A stretch of 64,000 nucleotides of DNA, taken from contig JAEUVE010000011.1 in the NCBI GenBank assembly GCA_016786865.1, positions 62,001 through 126,000 on the forward strand, given 5' to 3'. How positions within the stretch are numbered: position 1 is the first letter of the stretch; every line of letters begins with the position of its first letter. Below, piece by piece: positions 9,389-16,960 of the stretch. Source of the DNA: Sediminibacterium sp. (GTDB lineage Bacteria; Bacteroidota; Bacteroidia; Chitinophagales; Chitinophagaceae). The notes under the pieces are model-generated. The model saw only the letters and a program-made list of their open reading frames with translations. It ran no database searches and was not told the DNA's origin. The translations under genes were made by a program, and so were the position numbers.

Positions 9389-10561
9389 ATGAAGATAATT
9401 GAGGTAAACGATCCCAAAACCGTTCGCGAATTTCTGGAAGTGAATGCGATTATGAATGCAGGAAACCCTGCCTATATCCGTTCGCTCGATAATGAAGTGA
9501 ACGATGTATTTGATCCGTCTAAAAATAAAGCCCATAAATACGGAGAAGCAAAACGCTGGATTGCCCGCTCCAACGAAGGTGTTTTGCTCGGAAGGATAGC
9601 TGCTTTTACCAATGAAAAGTATATCAATAAGGGTACTGAATTCAAAACAGGAGGAATTGGCTTTTTCGATTGTATCAACGACCAGGATACCGCCAATGCA
9701 TTGTTTGATACAGCCAAAAACTGGCTGGAGGAAAAAGGCATGGAAGCTATGGACGGTCCAATTAATTTTGGTGATCGGGACAAATGGTGGGGCTTGATGG
9801 TAGAAGGATTTGAAAGTGAGCCGATGTACGGCATGTCGTATAATCCTCCTTATTACCAGGCGCTGTTCGAAGGGTATGGGTTCCGGGATTATTACAACCA
9901 GTATTACTATTACATGAATGTGGATGATCCCCTGCCCGAAAAATTCCCGGAGCGCTATGCCAAGTTCAACGCCAAACCCGGATACAGTGCCAGGCATGTA
10001 AAACTGAGTCAGCTGGAAAAATATGCAGGAGATTTTGCCACTGTGTACAATGCTGCCTGGGCGCAACATGGAGAGGCAAAAGAAATTACCAAAGAACAGG
10101 TGATGAAGCTGTTCAATAAGATGAAACCCATCATGGATGAACGAACAGTATGGTTTGCTTATTATAAAGAAGACCCTATTGCCATGTTCATCAATATTCC
10201 CGACCTGAACCAGTACTTTAAGCATTTCAATGGGAGATTGGGCTGGTTTCAAAAACTGCAGCTCATGTGGATGAAGTACCGGGGAATGAATAAGCGGCTA
10301 ACCGGTCTTGCATTTGGCGTTGTGCCCAAGTACCAGTCGCTGGGAGTGGATAGTTACCTGATTTATGCAGCTGGTTTGCTGTTGCAGGGTAAGGGATGGT
10401 ATTTGCAGTATGAAATGGGTTGGGCAGGCGACTGGAATCCCAAAATGGTGAATATATACAAGAGCCTGGGAGGTAAGCAGAGCAGGCGGATGATCACTTT
10501 CCGCAAAATCTTCAACGACCGGTACCCTTTCGAAAGACATCCCGAGATGGACTATAAATAA
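9389..10561 (+). CDS. GNAT-like acyltransferase family protein
   Basis: A 390-aa cytosolic protein rich in Tyr and Trp, without signal peptide or membrane helices. The C-terminal half contains LAFGVVPKYQSLGVDSYLIY (about residues 305-324), which resembles the acetyl-CoA-binding segment of GNAT acetyltransferases. The N-terminal half has MDGPINFGDRDKWWG, a pattern I associate with a conserved Bacteroidota family of unknown substrate. It follows the L,D-transpeptidase by 11 bp and precedes dnaX by 21 bp. The enzymatic activity is inferred; the substrate is unknown. Confidence 0.7.
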   Translation: MKIIEVNDPKTVREFLEVNAIMNAGNPAYIRSLDNEVNDVFDPSKNKAHKYGEAKRWIARSNEGVLLGRIAAFTNEKYINKGTEFKTGGIGFFDCINDQDTANALFDTAKNWLEEKGMEAMDGPINFGDRDKWWGLMVEGFESEPMYGMSYNPPYYQALFEGYGFRDYYNQYYYYMNVDDPLPEKFPERYAKFNAKPGYSARHVKLSQLEKYAGDFATVYNAAWAQHGEAKEITKEQVMKLFNKMKPIMDERTVWFAYYKEDPIAMFINIPDLNQYFKHFNGRLGWFQKLQLMWMKYRGMNKRLTGLAFGVVPKYQSLGVDSYLIYAAGLLLQGKGWYLQYEMGWAGDWNPKMVNIYKSLGGKQSRRMITFRKIFNDRYPFERHPEMDYK

Positions 10562-10582
10562 GTTATATTGCAACCTGTTTCT

Positions 10583-12397
10583 ATGGAGAATTTCATTGTA
10601 TCAGCACGAAAATACCGTCCCCAGAACTTCAATACCGTTGTGGGGCAGCAGCATATTACTACTACCCTCAAAAATGCTATTAAAAATCAGCAATTGGCGC
10701 ATGCCTTTCTGTTTTGTGGCCCGAGAGGAGTAGGTAAAACAACCTGTGCCAGGATCCTGGCCAAGACCATTAACTGTACCCATCAAACACCCGATGGGGA
10801 GGCTTGCAATGAGTGCAACAGTTGTTTGTCTTTTGATGCCGGTACTTCTATGAATATCCATGAGCTGGACGCAGCCAGTAATAACTCGGTAGACGATATC
10901 CGGGCACTGGTAGAGCAGGTCCGCTTTGCACCACAGGCCGGAAAATACAAAGTATATATTGTGGATGAGGTGCATATGCTCAGTGCAAGTGCATTCAATG
11001 CATTTCTTAAAACACTGGAGGAACCGCCACCTTATGCCATTTTTATTTTGGCAACCACAGAAAAACATAAGATTCTTCCGACCATATTGAGCCGCTGTCA
11101 GATTTTTGATTTCAAAAGAATCACCAACAACGATACGGTAGAACACCTGCAGGAAATAGCCGACAAGGAACATATTCGTGCAGAAAAAGCCGCGTTGCAG
11201 GTAATAGCGCAAAAGAGCGAAGGTTGTATGCGCGATTCCTTAAGTATCCTGGATAAGATCGTCAGTTTCACCAATGGGGAACTCACTTACCAGAATACGC
11301 TGGAACACCTCAATATCCTGGATGAAGATTATTTTTTCAAATTACTGGATTCCATGCAGCAACAGGATATGGCAGGTGCCATGGTCTTGTACGATGAGAT
11401 CAACCGAAAAGGATTTGAAGGAGACCTCGTGCTCAATGGATTTGCCGAATTCATCCGCAACCTGCTGGTGTGTAAGGATGCCAAGTCTGCAGCGTTGCTG
11501 GAAGTAGTAGAAGGGATGCGGCAAAAGTATATAGCTGTTGCAGACAAAACATCCATTTCGTATTTGGTAAGTGCGCTGAATATTTTGAACGAGGCGGAGA
11601 TCAATTTCAAAATGGCCCGCAACAAACGGCTGCATGTAGAACTGGCGCTGATTAAGCTGAGTTTTCTGCAACAGGCCATTGAACTGGCTACCGATAAAGG
11701 TGCCGTTGTAAAAAAAAAACGGATTGACGGCCCCATAGCTTACCGTACCAAAATCATACAGCCGTTGGCACCCCCTCTTCCCGCAGGTGCTGCAGCTCCG
11801 GTTGCAAAAGGGTCGGCAAATACTGTTGTAACAGCTAAGCCGGAAGCCAAACTTTATATGGAGTCTTCTGTAGCAACAAAGCAGGTAGATTCTGGTGCAA
11901 CTGCTGTAATTCCAAAACCTCAACCGCTGGCCGGCACTGGCGGAAAGAAAAATCTTTTGGAAGCATTGCGCGAAAAAGTGGGATCCAATTATGATATTCA
12001 GGAGGTTAAAGAAGCAGAGCCCCTGGAGATCAATAAACTACAGCAATTCTGGGATGAATATACCGCAGGTCTGGAAAAGCAATTGAAGCACTCGGCAGCC
12101 GGAACGTTTAAAATCGCCAGCCTGGAAATTGAATCCGACATTCATTTTACTGTTTCTGTTTCCGCCATCACAGCACAGAAATTTGTGGAACAGGAAAAGC
12201 TGGAATTACTGGAGCAGATTCATAAACTTTTCAATAACAGGGCCATCAACTTCACTGTGCTGGTAGCCGCCGGTGAAAGAGAAGATGTACCCCTGCACAT
12301 GAAACTGAACAGTAAACAGAAGTACGAGCGGATTGCTGAACAATTTCCCCTGCTGAGAGAACTGAAGGAGCGGCTACGCCTGGAAGTTGATTATTGA
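10583..12397 (+). CDS. dnaX: DNA polymerase III subunit gamma/tau
   Basis: A 604-aa clamp-loader ATPase. It has the N-terminal KYRPQNFNTVVGQ, Walker A GPRGVGKTTCARILAK (about residues 46-61), a Cys-rich zinc-binding segment (C-T-H..CNECNSC), Walker B VYIVDEVHM and the sensor/SRC motif LSRCQIFDF. A Pro/Ala/Val-rich linker (about 390-460) leads to a C-terminal tau-like region. A TTG at 10568 is in frame, but the ATG at 10583 gives the standard N-terminus (MENFIVSARKYRP). No obvious slippery site was identified. Confidence 0.96.
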   Translation: MENFIVSARKYRPQNFNTVVGQQHITTTLKNAIKNQQLAHAFLFCGPRGVGKTTCARILAKTINCTHQTPDGEACNECNSCLSFDAGTSMNIHELDAASNNSVDDIRALVEQVRFAPQAGKYKVYIVDEVHMLSASAFNAFLKTLEEPPPYAIFILATTEKHKILPTILSRCQIFDFKRITNNDTVEHLQEIADKEHIRAEKAALQVIAQKSEGCMRDSLSILDKIVSFTNGELTYQNTLEHLNILDEDYFFKLLDSMQQQDMAGAMVLYDEINRKGFEGDLVLNGFAEFIRNLLVCKDAKSAALLEVVEGMRQKYIAVADKTSISYLVSALNILNEAEINFKMARNKRLHVELALIKLSFLQQAIELATDKGAVVKKKRIDGPIAYRTKIIQPLAPPLPAGAAAPVAKGSANTVVTAKPEAKLYMESSVATKQVDSGATAVIPKPQPLAGTGGKKNLLEALREKVGSNYDIQEVKEAEPLEINKLQQFWDEYTAGLEKQLKHSAAGTFKIASLEIESDIHFTVSVSAITAQKFVEQEKLELLEQIHKLFNNRAINFTVLVAAGEREDVPLHMKLNSKQKYERIAEQFPLLRELKERLRLEVDY

Positions 12398-12422
12398 TGC
12401 ACTGGCCGCAATATCTGCGTAT

Positions 12423-13109
12423 TTATCGTTTGGATTTCTTTTTACATGCAGTGCAAACAACGAAAATATTTTCTGCAAACTTGGGACTTACACTGATTCG
12501 TTTGCCATTGACTTCAATTTCTATCAGGTCGTCATAATGATGGCGGGCAATAACCTTTATGTTTTTATTGATGGCTAATCCCAATTGATCTACATATTTT
12601 AAAAAAGCAGAACTGTTGTCTTTCACACCGGTCATTTTACACTGGTGCCCAACCAATTCTTCAGCGAGCGTATGTTGGTGTAAAATCAGTAATTCTCCTT
12701 TTGCATTGGGAATGGGATCCCCATGCGGATCGGAGACCGGATAGTTGAGTAGTTTATCCAGTTGATCAATCAGCTTTTTGCTTTGAATATGTTCCAATTG
12801 TTCGGCTACCTCATGCACTTCATCCCAGCTGAATTCCAGTTTTTCGAACAGGAAGGTTTCCCATAGCCGGTGCTTGCGGATTACATCAATGGCAATTTTT
12901 TTCCCCTCTTTGGTGAGGGACGACTTACCATACTTTTCGTATTTGATCAGCTTTTTCTCTTTCAGTTTCTTCAACATATCATTGGCCGTGGCGGGCTTAA
13001 CGCCCAGGTGAGCGGCCAGTTCATTGGTGCCGGCTTCCTCTTTCAGGGCCGTTTCAACCGTAAGTTGAAAAAGGGACTTCAGGTAATTTTCCTCTGTAAA
13101 TGAAAGCAT
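12423..13109 (-). CDS. DtxR/MntR-family metal-dependent transcriptional regulator
   Basis: A 228-aa repressor with an N-terminal winged helix (TEENYLKSLFQL, then AAHLGVKPATANDMLKKL), a metal-binding/dimerisation domain (HRLWETFLFEKL, VHEVAEQLEHIQS, DPHGDPIP) and a C-terminal FeoA/SH3-like domain (VIARHHYDDLIEIEVNGK). By eye, the position of DtxR Cys102 is Glu here, as in Bacillus MntR, which favours manganese-type sensing; this is an alignment-by-eye inference. The ATG at 13109 is chosen over 13127 because 13127 lies upstream of the -7 box. The gene is divergent from a TonB receptor and shares an operator with it. It ends in CTACKKKSKR. Confidence 0.9.
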   Translation of the reverse strand: MLSFTEENYLKSLFQLTVETALKEEAGTNELAAHLGVKPATANDMLKKLKEKKLIKYEKYGKSSLTKEGKKIAIDVIRKHRLWETFLFEKLEFSWDEVHEVAEQLEHIQSKKLIDQLDKLLNYPVSDPHGDPIPNAKGELLILHQHTLAEELVGHQCKMTGVKDNSSAFLKYVDQLGLAINKNIKVIARHHYDDLIEIEVNGKRISVSPKFAENIFVVCTACKKKSKR

Positions 13110-13114
13110 TAGAA

Positions 13115-13122
13115 CAAATATA
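13115..13122 (-). promoter_or_regulatory. -7 element TATATTTG of the DtxR/MntR gene
   Basis: This is an exact TAnnTTTG box on the minus strand, ending 5 nt before the ATG at 13109, so the mRNA is predicted to be leaderless. The region where its -33 element would lie (about 13143-13146) is covered by the inverted repeat, consistent with autoregulation. Confidence 0.55.
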
Positions 13123-13142
13123 AGCATATTTGTAAAACTTAA

Positions 13143-13174
13143 TTTGTTAGACTAGCCTAACAATAATAATTTTA
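13143..13174 (+). promoter_or_regulatory. TonB receptor promoter, TTTG-N20-TAATTTTA
   Basis: TTTG (13143-13146) and TAATTTTA (13167-13174) are separated by 20 nt. The -33 is perfect and the -7 matches seven of eight positions. The spacer is almost entirely filled by the 20-bp inverted repeat, so a bound repressor would occlude RNA polymerase. Confidence 0.6.
13144..13163. promoter_or_regulatory. DtxR/MntR operator, 20-bp inverted repeat
   Basis: TTGTTAG-ACTAGC-CTAACAA is an inverted repeat with 9 of 10 base pairs matched, including a TTAG...CTAA core like that of DtxR/IdeR boxes (TTAGGTTAGNCTAACCTAA type). It lies between the divergent regulator and receptor genes and overlaps the receptor's -33. 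The assignment to this regulator follows from position and motif similarity, not from binding data. Confidence 0.7.
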
Positions 13175-13189
13175 CCGGCATAACATTTA

Positions 13190-15298
13190 ATGATGCGAGT
13201 TTGTTTAATAATAGGGTCGCTGCTGCTTTTTGCAGCCAACGGTTGGGGAATGCAACAGGATACGGCACAAAAGCAGCCGGATAGTTTGTATCTGCATGGA
13301 TCTCCCATCGACCGTATATTACATGAAGTGGTGGTAACCGGCACACTCAAGGAGGTACGTCGCATGGAGAGCCCGGTACCGGTAGAAGTGTACAGCCCGG
13401 CTTTTTTCAGAAAGAATCCCACCTGTAATATTTTTGACGGCTTACAGCAGGTGAATGGGGTGCGGCCGCAGACCAATTGTAATGTGTGCAATACGGGAGA
13501 CATCCGGATCAATGGATTACCGGGTGCCTACACTATGGTGTTGATAGACGGAATGCCCATCGTGAGCAGCCTCTCTACTGTGTATGGATTATCCGGAATT
13601 CCCAATGCATTGATTGAAAGAGTTGAGATTGTGAAAGGCCCTGCATCTTCGCTGTATGGGAGCGAAGCCATTGGCGGGTTGATCAATATCATTACAAAAA
13701 AGAATTCCGGTGCGCCGCGCGTATCTGCCGATTTGATGGGAACTACCTGGGGTGAGTGGAATGCGGATCTTGGCTTTAAGCTGAAAGCAGGAGAAAGATC
13801 AAGCGTTTTAACAGGCATCAATCATTTTAATTTCAACCGGATATTTGATGAGAACAAGGATGGTTTTACAGATATGGCGTTGCAGAAAAGGATATCCCTG
13901 TTTCAGAAATGGAGTTTCGACCGGACTGCAAACCGGGTATTCAATATAGCTGCCCGCTATTTTAATGAGGACAGGTGGGGCGGACAAACCAACTGGAATA
14001 AGCATTTCCGTGGCGGAGACAGTATTTATGCAGAAAGCATTTATACCAACCGCTTGGAACTGATCGGGCACTATCAGTTGCCAACGACTGAAAAGTTGAT
14101 GCTGGCTTTTTCGTTCAACAGTCACCAGCAGAACAGCCGTTACGGCACCAGTTCCTACAACGCACACCAGCGTATATCCTTTGCACAGCTTACCTGGGAT
14201 AAAACCATTCGCAGGCACGATTTACTGCTGGGCCTCGCAGCACGATATACCTATTACAACGACAATACACCCGCAACCGGTTCGCCGGATCCATCTAAAA
14301 TGGGCCTGCAGCCGCAACGTACCTGGCTACCCGGATTTTTTATACAGGATGAAGTAACGCTTGCACCAAAGCATAAACTCTTGCTGGGCGCACGGTACGA
14401 TCACCATTCCTCTCACGGAAACATCCTCACACCAAGACTGGCATATAAATGGACGCTGAACGACCGGCGTATACTCCGGTTGAATGCCGGAACCGGATTT
14501 AGGGTGGTCAATCTTTTTACAGAAGACCATGCAGCATTAACTGGTGCACGCAAAGTGGAAATAACCGAAGCGCTGAAACCGGAGAAGTCGTTCAATGTGA
14601 ACCTCAACTACATTCATAAGCTGTTCACCTCTGCTTCTTCGGAGCTGAATCTGGATTTTACCGCCTTTTACACCTGGTTCAACAATCGCATTGTAGGCGA
14701 TTTTGAGAGCGATCCCAATAAGATCATTTATAAAAATCTGCAGGGCCATGCTGTGAGCAAGGGCTTATCTGCCAATATTGATTTTACGGTGGCAGGTGGC
14801 TGGAAGTTCATAGCCGGCGGTACTTATATGGATGTGGCACTGATGGAGAACGGGCGGAAAACACAGCAGTTGTTAACGGAGAAGCTAACCGCTACCTGGT
14901 CTGTTTCGTATAAGTTGCAACAGTTGCATCTTGATATTGATTATACGGGTAATGTATACAGTCCTATGCGCTTACCGCTGCTTGGTCCTTTGGATCCGCG
15001 AAAAGATTATTCACCCTGGTGGAGTATCCAGAACATTCAATTGAGTTTTCATCGCTGGCATGCAGTGGAGTTGTACGCAGGAGTTAAAAATTTACTGAAC
15101 TATACACCTGCAAAGGGAAACCCCTTCCTGATTGCCCGTTCGGATGACCCTTTTGATAAACGGGTACAATACGATGCTTCCGGAAAAGTGATGGCTACCC
15201 AGGATAATCCATATGCGCTTACGTTTGATCCCAATTATGTGTATGCACCCAATCAGGGAATGCGTTTTTTCTTTGGTGTAAGAATGACTATTCAGTAA
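13190..15298 (+). CDS. TonB-dependent outer membrane receptor, probably metal or metallophore uptake
   Basis: A 702-aa protein with a signal peptide (residues 1-20), a plug domain (about 45-165; RINGLPGAYTMVLIDGMPI, VEIVKGPASSLYGSEAIGG, INIITKK) and a 22-strand-type beta barrel ending in Phe-rich FFFGVRMTIQ. It lacks an N-terminal carboxypeptidase-like extension, so it resembles classical siderophore, haem or metal receptors rather than SusC. The plug carries three cysteines (PTCN and NCNVCN). Control by the adjacent DtxR/MntR-type regulator suggests iron or manganese transport; the ligand is not determined. It starts at ATG 13190 or the next codon. Confidence 0.92.
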   Translation: MMRVCLIIGSLLLFAANGWGMQQDTAQKQPDSLYLHGSPIDRILHEVVVTGTLKEVRRMESPVPVEVYSPAFFRKNPTCNIFDGLQQVNGVRPQTNCNVCNTGDIRINGLPGAYTMVLIDGMPIVSSLSTVYGLSGIPNALIERVEIVKGPASSLYGSEAIGGLINIITKKNSGAPRVSADLMGTTWGEWNADLGFKLKAGERSSVLTGINHFNFNRIFDENKDGFTDMALQKRISLFQKWSFDRTANRVFNIAARYFNEDRWGGQTNWNKHFRGGDSIYAESIYTNRLELIGHYQLPTTEKLMLAFSFNSHQQNSRYGTSSYNAHQRISFAQLTWDKTIRRHDLLLGLAARYTYYNDNTPATGSPDPSKMGLQPQRTWLPGFFIQDEVTLAPKHKLLLGARYDHHSSHGNILTPRLAYKWTLNDRRILRLNAGTGFRVVNLFTEDHAALTGARKVEITEALKPEKSFNVNLNYIHKLFTSASSELNLDFTAFYTWFNNRIVGDFESDPNKIIYKNLQGHAVSKGLSANIDFTVAGGWKFIAGGTYMDVALMENGRKTQQLLTEKLTATWSVSYKLQQLHLDIDYTGNVYSPMRLPLLGPLDPRKDYSPWWSIQNIQLSFHRWHAVELYAGVKNLLNYTPAKGNPFLIARSDDPFDKRVQYDASGKVMATQDNPYALTFDPNYVYAPNQGMRFFFGVRMTIQ

Positions 15299-15339
15299 AC
15301 CCTTCACTTGGAACAATAGAAGTTTAGACCCACAGTTGC

Positions 15340-15347
15340 TATCTTCG
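15340..15347 (+). promoter_or_regulatory. -7 element TATCTTCG before CDGSH gene
   Basis: This TAnnTTYG match lies 16 nt upstream of the CDGSH start codon. No good -33 is seen at the expected distance. It suggests that the three genes from 15364 can be transcribed independently of the TonB receptor. Confidence 0.4.
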
Positions 15348-15363
15348 CACTAAAGCAATAACA

Positions 15364-15585
15364 ATGGAGCAAATACAGTCCGAAAAAGAACCGGTTGAAG
15401 TGTTGGCTAAACCCCATGGGCCAATTGTGGTGATGTCCGATTTGTTGATCACCAAGCCAGATGGAACAACTGAACTCCGCAAAGGGAAAACCTCTTTCTG
15501 TGGTTGCGGGGCTTCTGCAAAAAAGCCTTTTTGCGATGGATCGCACAAAACATTAAATATTGTTGATCCTAATACCAACGTATGA
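15364..15585 (+). CDS. CDGSH iron-sulfur domain protein
   Basis: A 73-aa protein with the mitoNEET-type [2Fe-2S] motif: CGCGASAKKPFCDGSH near residues 43-58, giving the three Cys and one His ligands. The N-terminal part (GPIVVMSDLLITKPDG) is the beta-strand region seen in short bacterial CDGSH proteins. No membrane anchor or signal is present, so it is cytosolic. Its stop overlaps the next gene's start by four bases (ATGA), indicating translational coupling with the CoA-binding protein. Role likely Fe-S/electron handling or redox sensing. Confidence 0.93.
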   Translation: MEQIQSEKEPVEVLAKPHGPIVVMSDLLITKPDGTTELRKGKTSFCGCGASAKKPFCDGSHKTLNIVDPNTNV

Positions 15586-15941
15586 AAAAGACAATCGTTT
15601 TAGGCGCTTCTGAAAACCCGGAACGCTATAGTAATATGGCTATTCAACGGCTTACTGCCCATTCGCATCCGGTGGTTGCTCTAGGTAGAAAGGCAGGAGT
15701 GGTAAGTGGGGTTCCCATCCTTACCACCACCCCCAATGAACAGGATGTGGATACAGTAACGCTGTACCTGAATCCTGTTGCCCAGAAAGATTATTACAAC
15801 TATATTTTATCGCTTCATCCAAAACGCATCATTTTCAATCCCGGAACGGAGAACGAAGAACTGGAAGCGCTGGCCAAAGAAAATGGTATTGAAGCTGTGG
15901 AAGCCTGTACGCTGGTGATGCTGAGTACAGGGCAATATTAA
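15582..15941 (+). CDS. CoA-binding domain protein (succinyl-CoA synthetase alpha-like Rossmann fold)
   Basis: A 119-aa single-domain protein beginning TIVLGASENPERYSNMAI and containing VPILTT and IIFNPGTENEELEALA, as in the CoA_binding_2 family. These small Rossmann proteins bind CoA or related nucleotides; a specific reaction is not established. It overlaps the CDGSH gene by four bases and is followed 12 bp later by the PhoD-like gene, so the three probably form one transcript. Confidence 0.88.
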   Translation: MKKTIVLGASENPERYSNMAIQRLTAHSHPVVALGRKAGVVSGVPILTTTPNEQDVDTVTLYLNPVAQKDYYNYILSLHPKRIIFNPGTENEELEALAKENGIEAVEACTLVMLSTGQY

Positions 15942-15953
15942 TTTGAATCAACG

Positions 15954-16958
15954 ATGATGAAAAATTTGCTCCTGATCTGTTTGGTCCTGATGAGCTCAGC
16001 CTGTTTTACAACACGTAAAGCAACCGGCGATAGCATTACCATGAACATTGCATTTGGTTCCTGCAACGATGTAAAGAATCCCAACCTGTTGTGGGACGAT
16101 ATTATTGCGAATCGGCCAACTCAATGGATCTGGCTGGGAGACAATATTTATGGAAATGAAAAGAACCTGACCGTTTTCCAGACCAACTATGCCAAACTGC
16201 TGGCAGATACTGGTTACCGTCGTTTACAGCAAACAATGGCTGTAGATGGGATCTGGGACGACGGCGATTATGGCCCGAACAACGGCGGAGCAGATTATAT
16301 TTATAAAGACAGTACCAAAAAAATGTTCCTGGATTTTATACAGGTTCCGGCAAATGATCCGAGAAGAACCAGGGGAGGCGTTTATTACAGCAAAATACTT
16401 CAGAACAAGGGTTTACAGGTAAAACTGATCTTTCTCGACACCCGTTATTTCAGAGACCCGTTGATTTATCAGCAGGATTCCATTGTTCCCAATCCTACAG
16501 GCGATATGCTGGGATCAGACCAGTGGCGCTGGCTGGAGCAGGAGTTGAAAAATAATACAGCAGATGTAACCGTTGTTGCATCCGGAATTCAGGTGCTGGC
16601 CACCGGCCACAGGTTTGAGAAGTGGAGTAATTTCCCGGCTTCAAAAGAAAAATTGTTCCGGTTGTTAAAACAATATCCCGCTAAAAAAATGTTCTTTATC
16701 AGTGGCGACCGGCATATCGGAGAAATTGCAGAAACAACCATCGAAGGAATAGCGCATCCGGTGATTGATATTACCAGCAGCAGCTTAACCAATCCATGGT
16801 CTAAACCCAGACCCGAGACCAATGTACTTAGAAAAGGAACGCTGGTGTATCCTGTTAATTTTGGACTGATACAAATCAGTAAAACCAACAATAACACCAG
16901 CGTTGCACTTTCACTCAGGGGGAACGGAAACAATGTTTTTGAATCCGTTGAATTTTAA
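15954..16958 (+). CDS. PhoD-like metallophosphoesterase, lipoprotein
   Basis: A 334-aa exported phosphoesterase. The N-terminus is a lipoprotein signal with lipobox SSAC near residue 18. The catalytic domain shows FGSCND (about 39-44), WLGDNIYG, a WDDGDYGPNNGG metal-binding stretch and SGDRHIGE near the C-terminus, typical of alkaline phosphatase D/PhoD-type enzymes that cleave phosphodiesters or monoesters. It is shorter than classical PhoD and lacks the N-terminal Ig-like domain. The stop lies 2 bp from the stop of the convergent BNR-repeat gene. Confidence 0.88.
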   Translation: MMKNLLLICLVLMSSACFTTRKATGDSITMNIAFGSCNDVKNPNLLWDDIIANRPTQWIWLGDNIYGNEKNLTVFQTNYAKLLADTGYRRLQQTMAVDGIWDDGDYGPNNGGADYIYKDSTKKMFLDFIQVPANDPRRTRGGVYYSKILQNKGLQVKLIFLDTRYFRDPLIYQQDSIVPNPTGDMLGSDQWRWLEQELKNNTADVTVVASGIQVLATGHRFEKWSNFPASKEKLFRLLKQYPAKKMFFISGDRHIGEIAETTIEGIAHPVIDITSSSLTNPWSKPRPETNVLRKGTLVYPVNFGLIQISKTNNNTSVALSLRGNGNNVFESVEF

Positions 16959-16960
16959 TT

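Noticed and set aside
10568..12397. TTG start and possible programmed frameshift in dnaX
   Set aside because: The ATG at 10583 gives the conserved N-terminus. The A-rich run near 11711-11719 (AAAAAAAAA) could be slippery, but no supporting stem was found, so no frameshift is annotated.
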